Source: Butyrivibrio sp. NC2007
GTDB taxonomy: Bacteria > Bacillota > Clostridia > Lachnospirales > Lachnospiraceae
Direction: 5' to 3'
Length of the DNA stretch: 64,000 nt
Assembly (NCBI RefSeq): GCF_000421405.1
Contig: NZ_ATWY01000007.1
Coordinates: 62,001-126,000, forward strand
A program made the position numbers and the translations under genes. The notes below the pieces were generated by a model. The model was given only the letters and a program-made list of their open reading frames with translations. It was not told where the DNA came from and did no database searches. Numbering within the stretch: the first letter of the stretch is position 1; each line of letters starts with the position of its first letter. Below are positions 15,444 through 24,140 of this stretch, piece by piece.

Positions 15444-15925
15444 AAAAAGTACTTGTACTGGGGTGCTCCGGAAGTGGCAAGAGCACCTTTTCAATTAAAC
15501 TTCATGAGAAAACAGATCTTCCGCTGTACCATTTGGATAACATATGGTGGAAGGCAGACAGAACTCATATTTCCAGAGACGAGTTTGACGAGAAACTATC
15601 TGACCTTGTAAGCCGCGACAGTTGGATCATTGACGGAGATTACAGCAGAACTTATGAAAAGAGAATTGCAGCCTGCGATACAGTCTTTTTCCTGGATTAT
15701 GGCGAGCAGGTCTGCATGGATGGCATTATAGGCAGAGTAGGACAAGATCGCCCGGATATGCCATGGACAGAGAATAAGCTTGATCCGGAACTGGTGGAGC
15801 TGGTTAAGAACTATGAGGAAGAAAACAAGCCGGTGCTTTACGAGCTCTTTTCCAAATATAAGGACAAAAAAGTGATCACATTCCACACTAGAGAAGAGGC
15901 AGAAAAATGGATTACAGAAATATGA
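15440..15925 (+). CDS. P-loop NTPase, adenylate kinase/FlaR-like
   Basis: The 161-residue protein carries a Walker A motif GCSGSGKST at residues 8-16 directly after the first strand. DNIWW, DGDYSRTYEKR and a lid-like region follow. This matches the small AAA_17/'topology modulation' group, which are nucleotide or shikimate kinase-like proteins of uncertain substrate. It is 4-base coupled to the upstream GNAT gene and its end overlaps the next gene by 19 bases. Confidence 0.8.
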   Translation: MKKVLVLGCSGSGKSTFSIKLHEKTDLPLYHLDNIWWKADRTHISRDEFDEKLSDLVSRDSWIIDGDYSRTYEKRIAACDTVFFLDYGEQVCMDGIIGRVGQDRPDMPWTENKLDPELVELVKNYEEENKPVLYELFSKYKDKKVITFHTREEAEKWITEI

Positions 15926-16689
15926 ATACAGACAGAATAAATGAACTTAGAAAAGAATGGGAAGCAGAGGAGAAGATTGCCCACATTCACGGCTGGGATT
16001 TTTCTCACATCCATGACAGATACGAAGAGGAGGACGATCTTCCCTGGGATTACAAGAAGATAATTGAGGAGTACCTTGATCCTGACATGAAGCTCATGGA
16101 TTTTGACACAGGTGGAGGAGAGTTCCTGCTATCGTTGGGACACCCTTACAAGAACACAGCAGCAACAGAGGGCTTTCCGCCAAACGTTGAGCTGTGCAAA
16201 GAGACTCTTTTACCCCTCGGGATTGATTTCAAACCTTGCGATAATGAGTCAGACATACCTTTTGCCGACAGCTTTTTTGACATAATGATCAACAGACACG
16301 GCAGCTTTGACCCCAAGGAGATACACAGACTTCTTAAGGATGACGGCATATTCATCACTCAGCAGGTGGGAGGCAAGAACGACAGGGAACTGGTGGAGAT
16401 GGTTCTGCCAGGCACACCTGAGCCCTTCCCGGAGTTAGAGCTTTCTATCCAGAAAAAGAAATTTGAAGAAGCCGGGTTTGAAGTGATCCGAGGCGAAGAA
16501 GTGTACAGACCAATCAGATTCTATGACGTGGGCGCATTCGTGTGGTTTGCTCGCATCATAGAGTGGGAGTTCCCCGGATTCTCGGTGGAGAAGTGCTTTG
16601 ACAGGCTCTTTAAGATGCAGGAAGAAATTGATAAAAACGGCTTTGTGCAGGGAACCATCCACAGATATCTCATTGTAGCGAAAAAGTAA
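15907..16689 (+). CDS. class I SAM-dependent methyltransferase
   Basis: The 260-residue protein has a variant motif I, LMDFDTGGGEFLLSLG (about residues 63-78), then EGFPPNVEL and IMINRHGSFD. The DTGGGE form is seen in methyltransferases related to RlmA-like and type 11 enzymes. An alternative start lies at the ATG at 15922; the first ATG has AGAAGAGG seven bases upstream. It closes the eight-gene run, and a tandem pair of hairpin repeats follows immediately. Confidence 0.8.
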   Translation: MDYRNMNTDRINELRKEWEAEEKIAHIHGWDFSHIHDRYEEEDDLPWDYKKIIEEYLDPDMKLMDFDTGGGEFLLSLGHPYKNTAATEGFPPNVELCKETLLPLGIDFKPCDNESDIPFADSFFDIMINRHGSFDPKEIHRLLKDDGIFITQQVGGKNDRELVEMVLPGTPEPFPELELSIQKKKFEEAGFEVIRGEEVYRPIRFYDVGAFVWFARIIEWEFPGFSVEKCFDRLFKMQEEIDKNGFVQGTIHRYLIVAKK

Positions 16690-16692
16690 AAA

Positions 16693-16721
16693 TGAGCCCT
16701 TGACTCCGTCCCTAGGGATCA
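16693..16721 (+). repeat. 29-bp hairpin repeat, TGAGCCC type, degenerate copy B1
   Basis: TGAGCCC, then TTGACTCCGTCCCTAGGG and ATCA, matches the reverse complement of the unit at 11143-11171, with the right arm partly decayed. It begins four bases after the stop of the upstream gene. Confidence 0.75.
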
Positions 16722-16725
16722 AAAA

Positions 16726-16754
16726 TGAGCCCATGACTCCGTCCCTGGGGCTCA
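16726..16754 (+). repeat. 29-bp hairpin repeat, TGAGCCC type, copy B2
   Basis: TGAGCCC (16726-16732) pairs with GGGCTCA (16748-16754) around ATGACTCCGTCCCTG. It is a tandem neighbour of copy B1, 33 bases apart. TTTATG follows, so it may also end transcription of the cluster. Confidence 0.8.
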
Positions 16755-16854
16755 TTTATGTCATTTCAGTGGGGATTTTGTATAATTGAGAGGAAATGAA
16801 TTGTTCAAAAAGGCAGCGATGCTATGATTGGTATATAGAATAACGGAGGCGGTT

Positions 16855-17592
16855 GTGGGAGACTCATCTTTTTATCTTATCGGTTTTGTCATATTGGTTG
16901 TAATACTCATTGCCTGTATTGCTGTCCTTGTAAGGAACTACATGAAGCTGATAGCCAGGAACGATGCACTTATGGAAAGCGTCGATAACCTGTGCAAGCT
17001 CAATGATAAACTCAGAATGGACAGACATGACTACCTTAACCATCTGCAGATCGTCTATGGTCTGATGGAACTTGAGGAATACGATGAAATGAATTCGTAC
17101 CTCAGAAAAGTTTACAAGGAGCTGCTAAAGACAGGAAAAGCTGTAAAGACGTCAAAGCCTGCGATAAATGCACTCCTGGCAGCCAAGATGGCAGAGGCGG
17201 AAGCACAGGGAATTGAATTTCAGGTCGATGTAAAATCAGATTTGAAAAAACTAGCCATAGAGGACTGGGAGCTGTGCAAGGTTCTCTCCAATCTGATTGA
17301 CAATGCCATGAAGGCACTTGAAGATTCCACCGGCGAGGAAAAGAAGCTCAGAGTGCAGATCACGGAAACCCCTGAGAGATACATTTTCAGTGTGGATGAC
17401 AATGGCCCAAAGATCCCCGAAGATATAAGAGATAATATTTTCAAAAGAGGCTTTTCAACCAAGAAAGGCGAAGGCCATGGAATGGGGCTTGCAATCGTAT
17501 CCGAGATTCTTAGTAAGAACAGTGGAGATATTGAACTTTTGTCAGATGACGAGGAGACAGTATTTACGGTAAGCTTTGGAAAAGGAGAATGA
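16855..17592 (+). CDS. sensor histidine kinase, Spo0B/DcuS-like dimerisation type
   Basis: The 245-residue protein starts at GTG, five bases after GGAGG. One transmembrane segment (residues 6-28) is followed by a helical region with RMDRHDYLNHLQIV, the phospho-acceptor box of the Spo0B-like kinases. The ATPase domain has NLIDNAMKAL (N box), VDDNGPKIP (G1) and GHGMGLAIV (G2). There is no sensor domain outside the membrane, so it may read a membrane or protein signal. Its probable partner is the LytTR regulator at 19067, with NfeD and FloA lying between them. Confidence 0.85.
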   Translation: MGDSSFYLIGFVILVVILIACIAVLVRNYMKLIARNDALMESVDNLCKLNDKLRMDRHDYLNHLQIVYGLMELEEYDEMNSYLRKVYKELLKTGKAVKTSKPAINALLAAKMAEAEAQGIEFQVDVKSDLKKLAIEDWELCKVLSNLIDNAMKALEDSTGEEKKLRVQITETPERYIFSVDDNGPKIPEDIRDNIFKRGFSTKKGEGHGMGLAIVSEILSKNSGDIELLSDDEETVFTVSFGKGE

Positions 17593-17594
17593 TT

Positions 17595-18077
17595 ATGGGA
17601 GCAGTTCAGATATTGGGAGTTATAGTCCTGATAATAGGAATACTTCTGATAGGCGTCGAGTTTTATATGCCCGGCTTTGGCTTTCCGGGAATAGCAGGTA
17701 TCATCTTTACTGCAGCCGGCATCTTTCTGACCGGAAACAGCATGCAGCAAAGAGTGATAGTGGGCGTCATAGCCATTGTCATAATCGCAGTGATGCTCGT
17801 GATAAGCATAGTGATATTTGGGTCAAAAAAGATAAAGTCACCCATCAAGCTTGATGAGGATCTGCCCGGCAAGAATCTGTTTATCGATGAAAAGGATATG
17901 GAGTATCTTATCGGGAAAAAGGGAGTTGCAATAACGGACCTAAAGCCCTCAGGAAAGGGCGAGTTTGATGGAGTCAAGCTGGATATTCAATCTGCAAATT
18001 ATTACATAAAAAAAGATTCTGCTCTTGTTATAACAGAAGTAAAAGACAACAGGATAATTGTAGAGGAGGAGAAATAA
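17595..18077 (+). CDS. NfeD-like membrane protein
   Basis: The 160-residue protein has three hydrophobic segments in residues 5-85, with [16 protein letters not shown], a typical NfeD turn. A soluble C-terminal OB-fold-like domain follows (residues 100-158: [20 protein letters not shown]). NfeD proteins are partners of flotillin/SPFH proteins, and floA follows directly. The ATG eight bases after AAAGGAG is chosen over one only two bases away. Confidence 0.85.
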   Translation: MGAVQILGVIVLIIGILLIGVEFYMPGFGFPGIAGIIFTAAGIFLTGNSMQQRVIVGVIAIVIIAVMLVISIVIFGSKKIKSPIKLDEDLPGKNLFIDEKDMEYLIGKKGVAITDLKPSGKGEFDGVKLDIQSANYYIKKDSALVITEVKDNRIIVEEEK

Positions 18078-18078
18078 A

Positions 18079-19044
18079 ATGATGACAACTATTATAATAG
18101 CAGCAATTGTAATCATACTTTTAATCGTGTTCTTTGCTGTGATCCCTGTTGGAATGTGGATTTCAGCAGTAGCCAGTGGGGTTAAGATCAGTATCTTTTC
18201 CCTGGTAGGAATGAAGCTTAGAAGAGTTAAACCTGTAAAGATTGTAAGTCCGCTCATCAAGGCAACTAAGGCAGGTATAAATGTTACAACCAATCAGCTT
18301 GAAGCACATTACCTGGCCGGCGGAAATGTAGACAATGTTGTAAACGCTCTGATAGCAGCAGAGAGAGCAAGCATGAACCTTTCCTTTGAGCAGGCATCGG
18401 CTATCGATCTTGCTGGACGTGATGTGTTCGAAGCGGTAACCATGAGCGTTACGCCCAAGGTTATTGAGACACCACAGATTGCAGCAGTTGCAAAAGACGG
18501 TATAGAACTTCTTGTTAAGGCTCGTGTAACTGTAAGGACCAATATCGACAGACTTATCGGTGGTGCAGGTGAAGCAACTGTTCTTGCAAGAGTAGGTGAA
18601 GGCATTGTAACTACAGTTGGTTCAGCAATCACTCACAGCAGCGTTCTTGAGAATCCCGATGATATCTCAAAGGTTGTACTTGAAAAGGGACTTGATTCCG
18701 GCACAGCTTACGAGATCATGTCCATTGATATCGCAGACATCGACATCGGCAGAAACATCGGAGCTAACCTCCAGAGCCTTCAAGCAGAGGCCAACACCAA
18801 GATCGCTCAGGCTAAGGCTGAGGAGAGAAGAGCAATGGCTGTAGCTCTTGAACAGGAGATGAAGGCAGAGGTTGTCAAGGCTGAGGCAGAGATTCCAAGA
18901 GCAATGGCGGAGGCCTTGAGGTCAGGAAATATCGGAGTGCTTGATTACTACAACCTTAAGAATGTTCAGGCAGATACCAAGATGAAAAACGATATCGGCA
19001 ACAGCATCGCTGAATATGTCGAGACCAAGAAAGACAAGAAATAA
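18079..19044 (+). CDS. floA: flotillin-like protein FloA
   Basis: The 321-residue protein has an N-terminal membrane anchor (residues 3-33), an SPFH-like region with [22 protein letters not shown], and a C-terminal coiled coil rich in Ala-Glu-Lys ([18 protein letters not shown]). Length and motifs match FloA (YqfA), which organises membrane microdomains and affects fluidity and signalling. It follows nfeD by one base after an AGGAGGAG site. Location between a kinase and its regulator suggests a shared membrane-stress role, which is inferred. Confidence 0.93.
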   Translation: MMTTIIIAAIVIILLIVFFAVIPVGMWISAVASGVKISIFSLVGMKLRRVKPVKIVSPLIKATKAGINVTTNQLEAHYLAGGNVDNVVNALIAAERASMNLSFEQASAIDLAGRDVFEAVTMSVTPKVIETPQIAAVAKDGIELLVKARVTVRTNIDRLIGGAGEATVLARVGEGIVTTVGSAITHSSVLENPDDISKVVLEKGLDSGTAYEIMSIDIADIDIGRNIGANLQSLQAEANTKIAQAKAEERRAMAVALEQEMKAEVVKAEAEIPRAMAEALRSGNIGVLDYYNLKNVQADTKMKNDIGNSIAEYVETKKDKK

Positions 19045-19066
19045 TAAACTTTGAAGGGGCGAAGTT

Positions 19067-19792
19067 ATGATAAGAGCAATGATAGTTGAGGATGAAGAAC
19101 AGATCAGAAATATCCTTAAAAAGATGATTGAGAAAACTTCTGATTGTGAGGTTGTATCCTCATGCGGAAATTTCGCAGCGGCTATCAGCGACTTTATCAA
19201 ACTTCGCCCCGATGTTGTCTTCATGGATATTGACCTATCCGGTGAGAGCGGTCTTGAATGTGCCAAGGCTATTACCGAAGTCGATCCAAAGGTGAAGATA
19301 GTTTTTGCGACAGCCCACAGCGAGTATATGGCCAATGCCTTTGAGATATATGCTTTTGACTATCTCGTCAAACCCTTCGATCTTGAGAGGATAGGCAAGA
19401 CACTTGGCAGGATAAAGAGTATGACAGCGGAAAAAGACACTGAGGCAAAAGCTGAAGGCTCTTTTGACAAGCTGGTGATTCGCGGAAAGGAAGAGATAAA
19501 TCTCATTGATACAAAAGACATCTTAATGATCGAGCGGACCGACGGCATAAGCAGGATAGTGACCAGGGATGAGACTTTCCTTACCTCATCATCTCTTTCT
19601 TCCATTCAGGAAAAGCTCGACCCCGATAAATTCATGAGGTGCCACAAGTCTTACATAATCAGAGTGGAAGCAGTCAAAAAGCTTGAGGTGTACGGCAGGT
19701 GGACATATACGGTAACACTCAAGGGCACGGATGAAACTGCTCTTATGACTTCTGAAAAATATAATGAGATGAAACAGAAGCTGGTATTTTGA
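19067..19792 (+). CDS. LytTR family response regulator
   Basis: The 241-residue protein has a receiver domain (residues 1-120) with VEDEE for the acidic pocket, VVFMDIDL for the phospho-acceptor Asp, FATAHSEY for the Thr/Ser switch and YLVKPF for the conserved Lys. The C-terminal LytTR DNA-binding domain (about 140-240) includes RCHKSYIIRVEAV. It lies 22 bases after floA in the same operon as the histidine kinase at 16855, which is its likely partner. Targets are unknown. Confidence 0.92.
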   Translation: MIRAMIVEDEEQIRNILKKMIEKTSDCEVVSSCGNFAAAISDFIKLRPDVVFMDIDLSGESGLECAKAITEVDPKVKIVFATAHSEYMANAFEIYAFDYLVKPFDLERIGKTLGRIKSMTAEKDTEAKAEGSFDKLVIRGKEEINLIDTKDILMIERTDGISRIVTRDETFLTSSSLSSIQEKLDPDKFMRCHKSYIIRVEAVKKLEVYGRWTYTVTLKGTDETALMTSEKYNEMKQKLVF

Positions 19793-19807
19793 CAAACTAA
19801 AAACACG

Positions 19808-19836
19808 TTGACTTTAAAGCGCACATTTGTTACTCT
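19808..19836 (+). promoter_or_regulatory. promoter for leader peptide and GNAT-RsgA gene
   Basis: TTGACT, a 17-base spacer and TACTCT lie 45 bases before the leader ORF and 15 bases after the end of the response regulator gene. Confidence 0.6.
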
Positions 19837-19881
19837 GTGTAATGTAATAAAAATCTTGAGGAAAGCGAGGTAATCATAATA

Positions 19882-19947
19882 ATGAGTGCAAACAGAACAG
19901 AGATTGTAAATGAATATAGTATGATGACCTCGGTTTATGCCTTCTGA
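19882..19947 (+). CDS. 21-residue leader peptide upstream of the GNAT-RsgA gene
   Basis: The ORF translates as MSANRTEIVNEYSMMTSVYA plus a final F. A GAGG lies 11 bases upstream, a weaker site than in the other leaders. A terminator follows within 33 bases. Translation and regulatory use are inferred from the repeated layout seen at four genes in this window. Confidence 0.5.
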   Translation: MSANRTEIVNEYSMMTSVYAF

Positions 19948-19979
19948 TATCTGCAAGGCGTTTATATAGCGTATTTAGA

Positions 19980-20007
19980 CCGTGGCATTTTTGTCGCGGT
20001 TTTTTTA
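19980..20007 (+). terminator. intrinsic terminator between leader and GNAT-RsgA gene
   Basis: CCGTGGC pairs with GTCGCGG (two G-U pairs) around ATTTTT, followed by eight T. It is 90 bases before the TTG start of the next gene. Confidence 0.72.
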
Positions 20008-20097
20008 TTGCGCTTGTCTACAAGGTCTCCATACTATGGCTAATAACTAAAACTGACAACAACATGAATTAGTAAACATAATCAAGGAGACAAAACA

Positions 20098-21675
20098 TTG
20101 AATAATTTAATAATCAGAAAAGAAACTACAAGTGATTACTACGATACAGAACTGATGACCATGCGCGCTTTTTGGAACATTCACGGCCCGGGATGCAACG
20201 AGCATCTGATGGTGCATAAGCTAAGGGGCGTCGATGAATATCTTCCGGAACTTAGCCGCGTGGCAGAGCTTGATGGCAGGATTGTTGGAGCAATATTTTA
20301 CTCAAAGGCTAAGGTCGTGGATGGCGATAAAGAACACGAAGTCCTGACCTTCGGACCTTTGGCCGTTGAGCCAACATGTTTTAGCGCAGGGATAGGAGCG
20401 GCGCTGTTAAAAGAGACTATTTCTCTTGCCGGGGCAGCAGGATACAAGGGGATCGTGATCTGCGGAGAGCCTCAGTACTATCCAAAGCACGGCTTTAAGA
20501 CCTGCGACAGCTTTGATATCCATCACCCGGCATTTGGAAACGCAGACGCGTTTATGGCACTTCCTCTTAACGACGGATTTGAAGATATTCACGGATTATT
20601 CTACGAAGCACCTGTTTTCGAGGAGTGCGAGGATGAAGAGGAGGTAAAAGAGTTCACGGATAAGTTTCCGTATTACAAGCCTCTTAAGTTTTCCTGCCAG
20701 TGGCTTCATAAAGAAAAACTTGGAAGAATATCACAGGTAAGCAAAAACAGCTACATGATAAAATTCTGGGAACAGGAAATCCCTGCAAAGCTAAAGGGCA
20801 GTTTTTACGGAGAAGATGCAGATAAGCTTCCGGTAGTTGGCGACTATGTAACATTTCGCTATAACAGACAGGGAGATTCAATGATCCTCTCTGTATGTGA
20901 GAGAACGAGCTTCCTCCAAAGACCTGACCAAGCCAAGACGGGAGTTATGCAGTACATGGTTTCCAACGTGGACTACTGCTTTATTGTTACATCTCTTAAT
21001 GAGGACTATAACTACAACCGCATAGCGAGGTACGCAAGTGTTGCGCTTCAGGGAGGCGCTACTCCTGTTGTGATCCTCACCAAATCAGACCTCTGCAACA
21101 ATACTGGAAGATATGTGCGCGAGGTTGAGCAGATATCCGATAAAGTCAGAGTCCATGCAATTTCGGCAATCTATGGCATCGGCCTTGAGGAGCTCAGAGA
21201 ATATCTGATCCCCGGAAATACGATCTGTCTTATGGGCTCATCCGGTGTCGGAAAATCAACGCTTGTCAACACTCTGATAGGGGAGGATATCATGAAGACC
21301 TCAGAGATCAGAGAGGATGATGACAAGGGACGCCATACTACAACCATCAGAAGGCTTATCGAGACATCAAACGGTATCTGCTTTATTGACACTCCCGGAA
21401 TGCGTGAAATAGGCATGGCAAACACCGCTGAAGGTATTGATGATACCTTTTCGGATATTGTAGAATTGGAATGTCAGTGCAAATTCAGTAACTGCAGGCA
21501 CGAGACAGAGCCCGGATGCGCAATTAAAGCAGCCATCGCAAACGGTGAGCTCTCCCCTGAGAGATATGCGTTGTACAAGAATCTTGGCTCAGAGAATACC
21601 AGGAACTATGCCAAGAAAAAAGAGATCTCCAAGTGGGCCAAGGCGTATAAGAAAAACAATAACAGGTATATGTAA
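20098..21675 (+). CDS. GNAT acetyltransferase fused to RsgA-type ribosome GTPase
   Basis: The 525-residue protein starts at TTG, seven bases after AAGGAGA. Residues 1-165 are a GNAT domain (FGPLAVEPTCFSAGIGAALLKE as the acetyl-CoA loop, YYPKHGF near its end). From about residue 205 the sequence is RsgA: an OB-like region with VGDYVTF, then a circularly permuted GTPase with TKSDL (328-332), GSSGVGKS (380-387) and DTPG (431-434). A zinc-knuckle CQCKFSNCRHETEPGC follows. RsgA acts in late 30S subunit maturation. The fusion with an acetyltransferase is unusual and suggests modification of a ribosomal component or a drug near the 30S subunit. It is 1-base coupled to the next gene. Confidence 0.85.
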   Translation: MNNLIIRKETTSDYYDTELMTMRAFWNIHGPGCNEHLMVHKLRGVDEYLPELSRVAELDGRIVGAIFYSKAKVVDGDKEHEVLTFGPLAVEPTCFSAGIGAALLKETISLAGAAGYKGIVICGEPQYYPKHGFKTCDSFDIHHPAFGNADAFMALPLNDGFEDIHGLFYEAPVFEECEDEEEVKEFTDKFPYYKPLKFSCQWLHKEKLGRISQVSKNSYMIKFWEQEIPAKLKGSFYGEDADKLPVVGDYVTFRYNRQGDSMILSVCERTSFLQRPDQAKTGVMQYMVSNVDYCFIVTSLNEDYNYNRIARYASVALQGGATPVVILTKSDLCNNTGRYVREVEQISDKVRVHAISAIYGIGLEELREYLIPGNTICLMGSSGVGKSTLVNTLIGEDIMKTSEIREDDDKGRHTTTIRRLIETSNGICFIDTPGMREIGMANTAEGIDDTFSDIVELECQCKFSNCRHETEPGCAIKAAIANGELSPERYALYKNLGSENTRNYAKKKEISKWAKAYKKNNNRYM

Positions 21676-22496
21676 TGAAATCTTTTATAAGACTTACGGA
21701 TCACAAAAAAGAAGAACTGCGCAGGATATTTGAGATTGCCAACACCATCGAAAAGTATGAAGGATTCCTTAAAGGGAAGACCATAGTTATGTTCTTTCCG
21801 GCATCGAGCATAAGAACCAGAGTGTCTTTTGAAAAAGGAATATACCTTCTCGGTGGCCAGTCCATCTTGTTCGACCCAAAGACACTGGATAAAAAAGAAG
21901 AAATAAAGGATGTGTGCGGATATCTGCAGAACTGGGCAGATGCTGTTATAGTGCGCTATCCGGATATTAACATGATTGACAGGATGGCTGATGCAATGTC
22001 AGCCCCTGTCATTAATGCCATGACTGATGACAATCATCCCTGCGAGATAATGTCCGATCTCTACTCGCTTTCTGGGATCAGAGAGGATTACCTGAGTGAT
22101 GAGTATCTGTTTGTCGGCGGCGATGGAAATATCGGAAGAGCCTGGAAAGAGGCATCAGACGCCTTTGGCTTTTCACTGACTCAGAGTGGTCCCGGTAAAT
22201 ACCGGATCCCCGGAGCTTCTTTTGATGAGAGATTGGAGAGTGCAATTGTTGGAAAAGACATTGTCTGCACCGATTCCATTACTGCGAGTATGCTTGAAGA
22301 TTTTAAGAACTATCAGGTGACAAAAGGCCTGATGGAGAAGGCAAATAATAATGCAATCCTGAATCCCTGTCCACCTTTCTATCGTGGAGAGGAAGTGTCA
22401 GCGGATGTGATCGATTCCGATTTCTTTGTGGGATATGAGTTTAAAAAGAACCTGTTGAAAGTTCAGCAGGCAATACTTATATGGAGCATGTTATGA
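21675..22496 (+). CDS. aspartate/ornithine carbamoyltransferase family protein
   Basis: The 273-residue protein carries the carbamoyl-phosphate signature SSIRTRVSFEKG (variant of S-x-RT-R), DDNHPCEIMSDLYS in place of the usual HPxQ motif, and GDGNIGRAW at the start of the second domain. NPCPPFYRGEE replaces the HCLP loop. It is about 40-50 residues shorter than typical ornithine carbamoyltransferase. The replaced HPxQ glutamine and altered C-terminal loop suggest a different amino substrate. It overlaps the upstream fusion gene by one base and the next gene by four, so all are co-transcribed. Confidence 0.78.
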   Translation: MKSFIRLTDHKKEELRRIFEIANTIEKYEGFLKGKTIVMFFPASSIRTRVSFEKGIYLLGGQSILFDPKTLDKKEEIKDVCGYLQNWADAVIVRYPDINMIDRMADAMSAPVINAMTDDNHPCEIMSDLYSLSGIREDYLSDEYLFVGGDGNIGRAWKEASDAFGFSLTQSGPGKYRIPGASFDERLESAIVGKDIVCTDSITASMLEDFKNYQVTKGLMEKANNNAILNPCPPFYRGEEVSADVIDSDFFVGYEFKKNLLKVQQAILIWSML

Positions 22497-23365
22497 AAAT
22501 TCTTGTTGTTGGTGGTACCAGATTTTTTGGAATTCCTATGGTCAACGCACTGCTATCTGCCGGCCATGATGTGACAATTGCCACAAGGGGAAATGCCCGG
22601 GCAGATTTTGAAGGAGAAGTGAAAAGTGTTGTATTTGACAGAACAGATCCTGAAGCTGTTAAAAGAGCTTTAAGCGGTCTTAAGTATGACGTGATAATTG
22701 ATAAGATCGCCTACGGCTCCAATGATGTAAAAGCTCTTTTGGAGAATGTATCCTGCGACAGGTATATTCAGATGTCCAGCTGCTCTGTGTATCATGAAGA
22801 GCACGCAGGTATCGTAGAAGGGGAGTTTGCAACAAGAAATCACCCCTTAAAATGGCAGGACAGACTTCCCGATTATCCTGAGACCAAGCGAAATGCAGAG
22901 CGTGCGGCTCTTGAGTTTATGGATGAAGCTTCATGCACCTTTGTGAGATATCCTGTTGTTCTGGGAGAAAACGACTACACCGGACGACTTCGTTTCTACG
23001 TCGATCATATAAGGAACAGAATTCCCATGTATGTTGATGATATGGACAGAGCAATGTCTTTTATCCATGAAAAAGAAGCCGGGGAGTTCATCGCATACCT
23101 TGCTGATCATCCATGTGACGGCGCTGTGAACGGATGCTCAAACGGAGTCATAAAGATTTCGGAGATCATTGATTATGCTGAAAAGAAAATCGGTAAGACT
23201 GCGATTTTTGATGCTGCCGGCAACGCAGCGCCATACAATGGTCTGACAGATACGCTGAGCTTTAATACTGACAAGGCAAGGAGTATTGGATATACATTTT
23301 CAGATTTAGGTGGTTGGATATATGGGCTATTGGATAATTGCAACGCTTGTAGCGTTCTATGTTAA
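22493..23365 (+). CDS. NAD-dependent epimerase/dehydratase family protein
   Basis: The 290-residue protein begins MKILVVGGTRFFGIPMV, the Gly-rich dinucleotide-binding motif of the extended SDR family. MSSCSVYHE and YPETKRNAE supply the Ser and a YxxxK-like pair, where the Tyr reads as YPETK. Substrates of such proteins are often nucleotide sugars, but here that is unproven. The ATG overlapping the previous TGA (ATGA) is preferred over one 12 bases upstream. The end overlaps the next gene by 44 bases. Confidence 0.8.
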   Translation: MKILVVGGTRFFGIPMVNALLSAGHDVTIATRGNARADFEGEVKSVVFDRTDPEAVKRALSGLKYDVIIDKIAYGSNDVKALLENVSCDRYIQMSSCSVYHEEHAGIVEGEFATRNHPLKWQDRLPDYPETKRNAERAALEFMDEASCTFVRYPVVLGENDYTGRLRFYVDHIRNRIPMYVDDMDRAMSFIHEKEAGEFIAYLADHPCDGAVNGCSNGVIKISEIIDYAEKKIGKTAIFDAAGNAAPYNGLTDTLSFNTDKARSIGYTFSDLGGWIYGLLDNCNACSVLC

Positions 23366-24041
23366 GGGATTATGCGGATTCGCAAATACTCTGGTTTTTA
23401 CGTCGATTTTAAGTTTTACGGCAGCTAATATAAATATCTCTCCTTTGGAGCTAGTTCTTGGATATCCGACAAACCTGATAATAAGCTGGAAAGAGCGAAA
23501 GGCGATAGACCTTAAGATTGTTCTTCCGCTAACGGTCATGGTGATCATCGGAAGCTTTGGAGGAGCTCTTTTCCTGAAGAATGCAGATATCACGCTGATC
23601 AAGATAATCTTCGGAGTGTTGGTGATAATTGTGGGCATAGAGATGCTACTCAGAGAATTGTCCCACAAGAAGAAGGAGAGCTCGAAGATACTACTTACGA
23701 TAATAGGAATTCTGTCAGGCTTTCTGTGCGGACTCTTTGGAGTTGGTGCACTGCTTGGCGCCTACGTTGGCAGGACGACAGATAATATGAAGGCTTTCAA
23801 GGCCAACATCTGCACAGTATTTGTGATTGAGAATACCTTCAGGATTATCCTGTATCTCTTTTACGGAATCCTCACTGTTGCTGCCTTGAAAAGAGCCTTG
23901 GTGCTTGCACCATTCATGCTTATCGGACTGGTGGCAGGAATGCTCAGCGCCGGAAGGATAAGCGAAAATGTGGTAAAAAAGATTGTGATCATCCTACTGA
24001 TCGTATCAGGAATCGCACTGATTCTGAACAATATACTTTAA
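23322..24041 (+). CDS. TauE/SafE family membrane transporter
   Basis: The 239-residue protein is almost wholly hydrophobic, with about seven or eight membrane segments. LGYPTNLIISWKERKAIDLK between the first helices and GILSGFLCGLFGVGALLGAYVG at the start of the second half are the two halves of the TauE/SafE repeat. Members export sulfite, sulfoacetate or related anions. The ATG eight bases after AGGTGG is chosen. A perfect terminator starts on the last base of the stop codon. Confidence 0.82.
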   Translation: MGYWIIATLVAFYVKGLCGFANTLVFTSILSFTAANINISPLELVLGYPTNLIISWKERKAIDLKIVLPLTVMVIIGSFGGALFLKNADITLIKIIFGVLVIIVGIEMLLRELSHKKKESSKILLTIIGILSGFLCGLFGVGALLGAYVGRTTDNMKAFKANICTVFVIENTFRIILYLFYGILTVAALKRALVLAPFMLIGLVAGMLSAGRISENVVKKIVIILLIVSGIALILNNIL

Positions 24042-24070
24042 AGAGGTTCATTTTGAACCTCTTATTTTTT
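24041..24070 (+). terminator. intrinsic terminator after the TauE/SafE gene
   Basis: AAGAGGTTCA pairs perfectly with TGAACCTCTT around a TTT loop, followed by ATTTTTT. Confidence 0.9.
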
Positions 24071-24081
24071 GCAAAAAACTG

Positions 24082-24112
24082 TTGACTCTGACGTTACGTA
24101 ATAGTCTAAACT
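24082..24112 (+). promoter_or_regulatory. MerR/TipA-type promoter with 19-bp spacer and operator dyad
   Basis: TTGACT and TAAACT are separated by 19 bases, the long spacer used by MerR-family activators. The dyad GACT-N3-ACGT-T-ACGT-N3-AGTC at 24084-24106 is centred in the spacer. Its ACGT-N-ACGT centre resembles TipA/Mta operators. The MerR gene starts 28 bases downstream, so autoregulation is likely. Confidence 0.75.
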
Positions 24113-24140
24113 ATAATTACACGTGAAGGAGATGAAAGCC

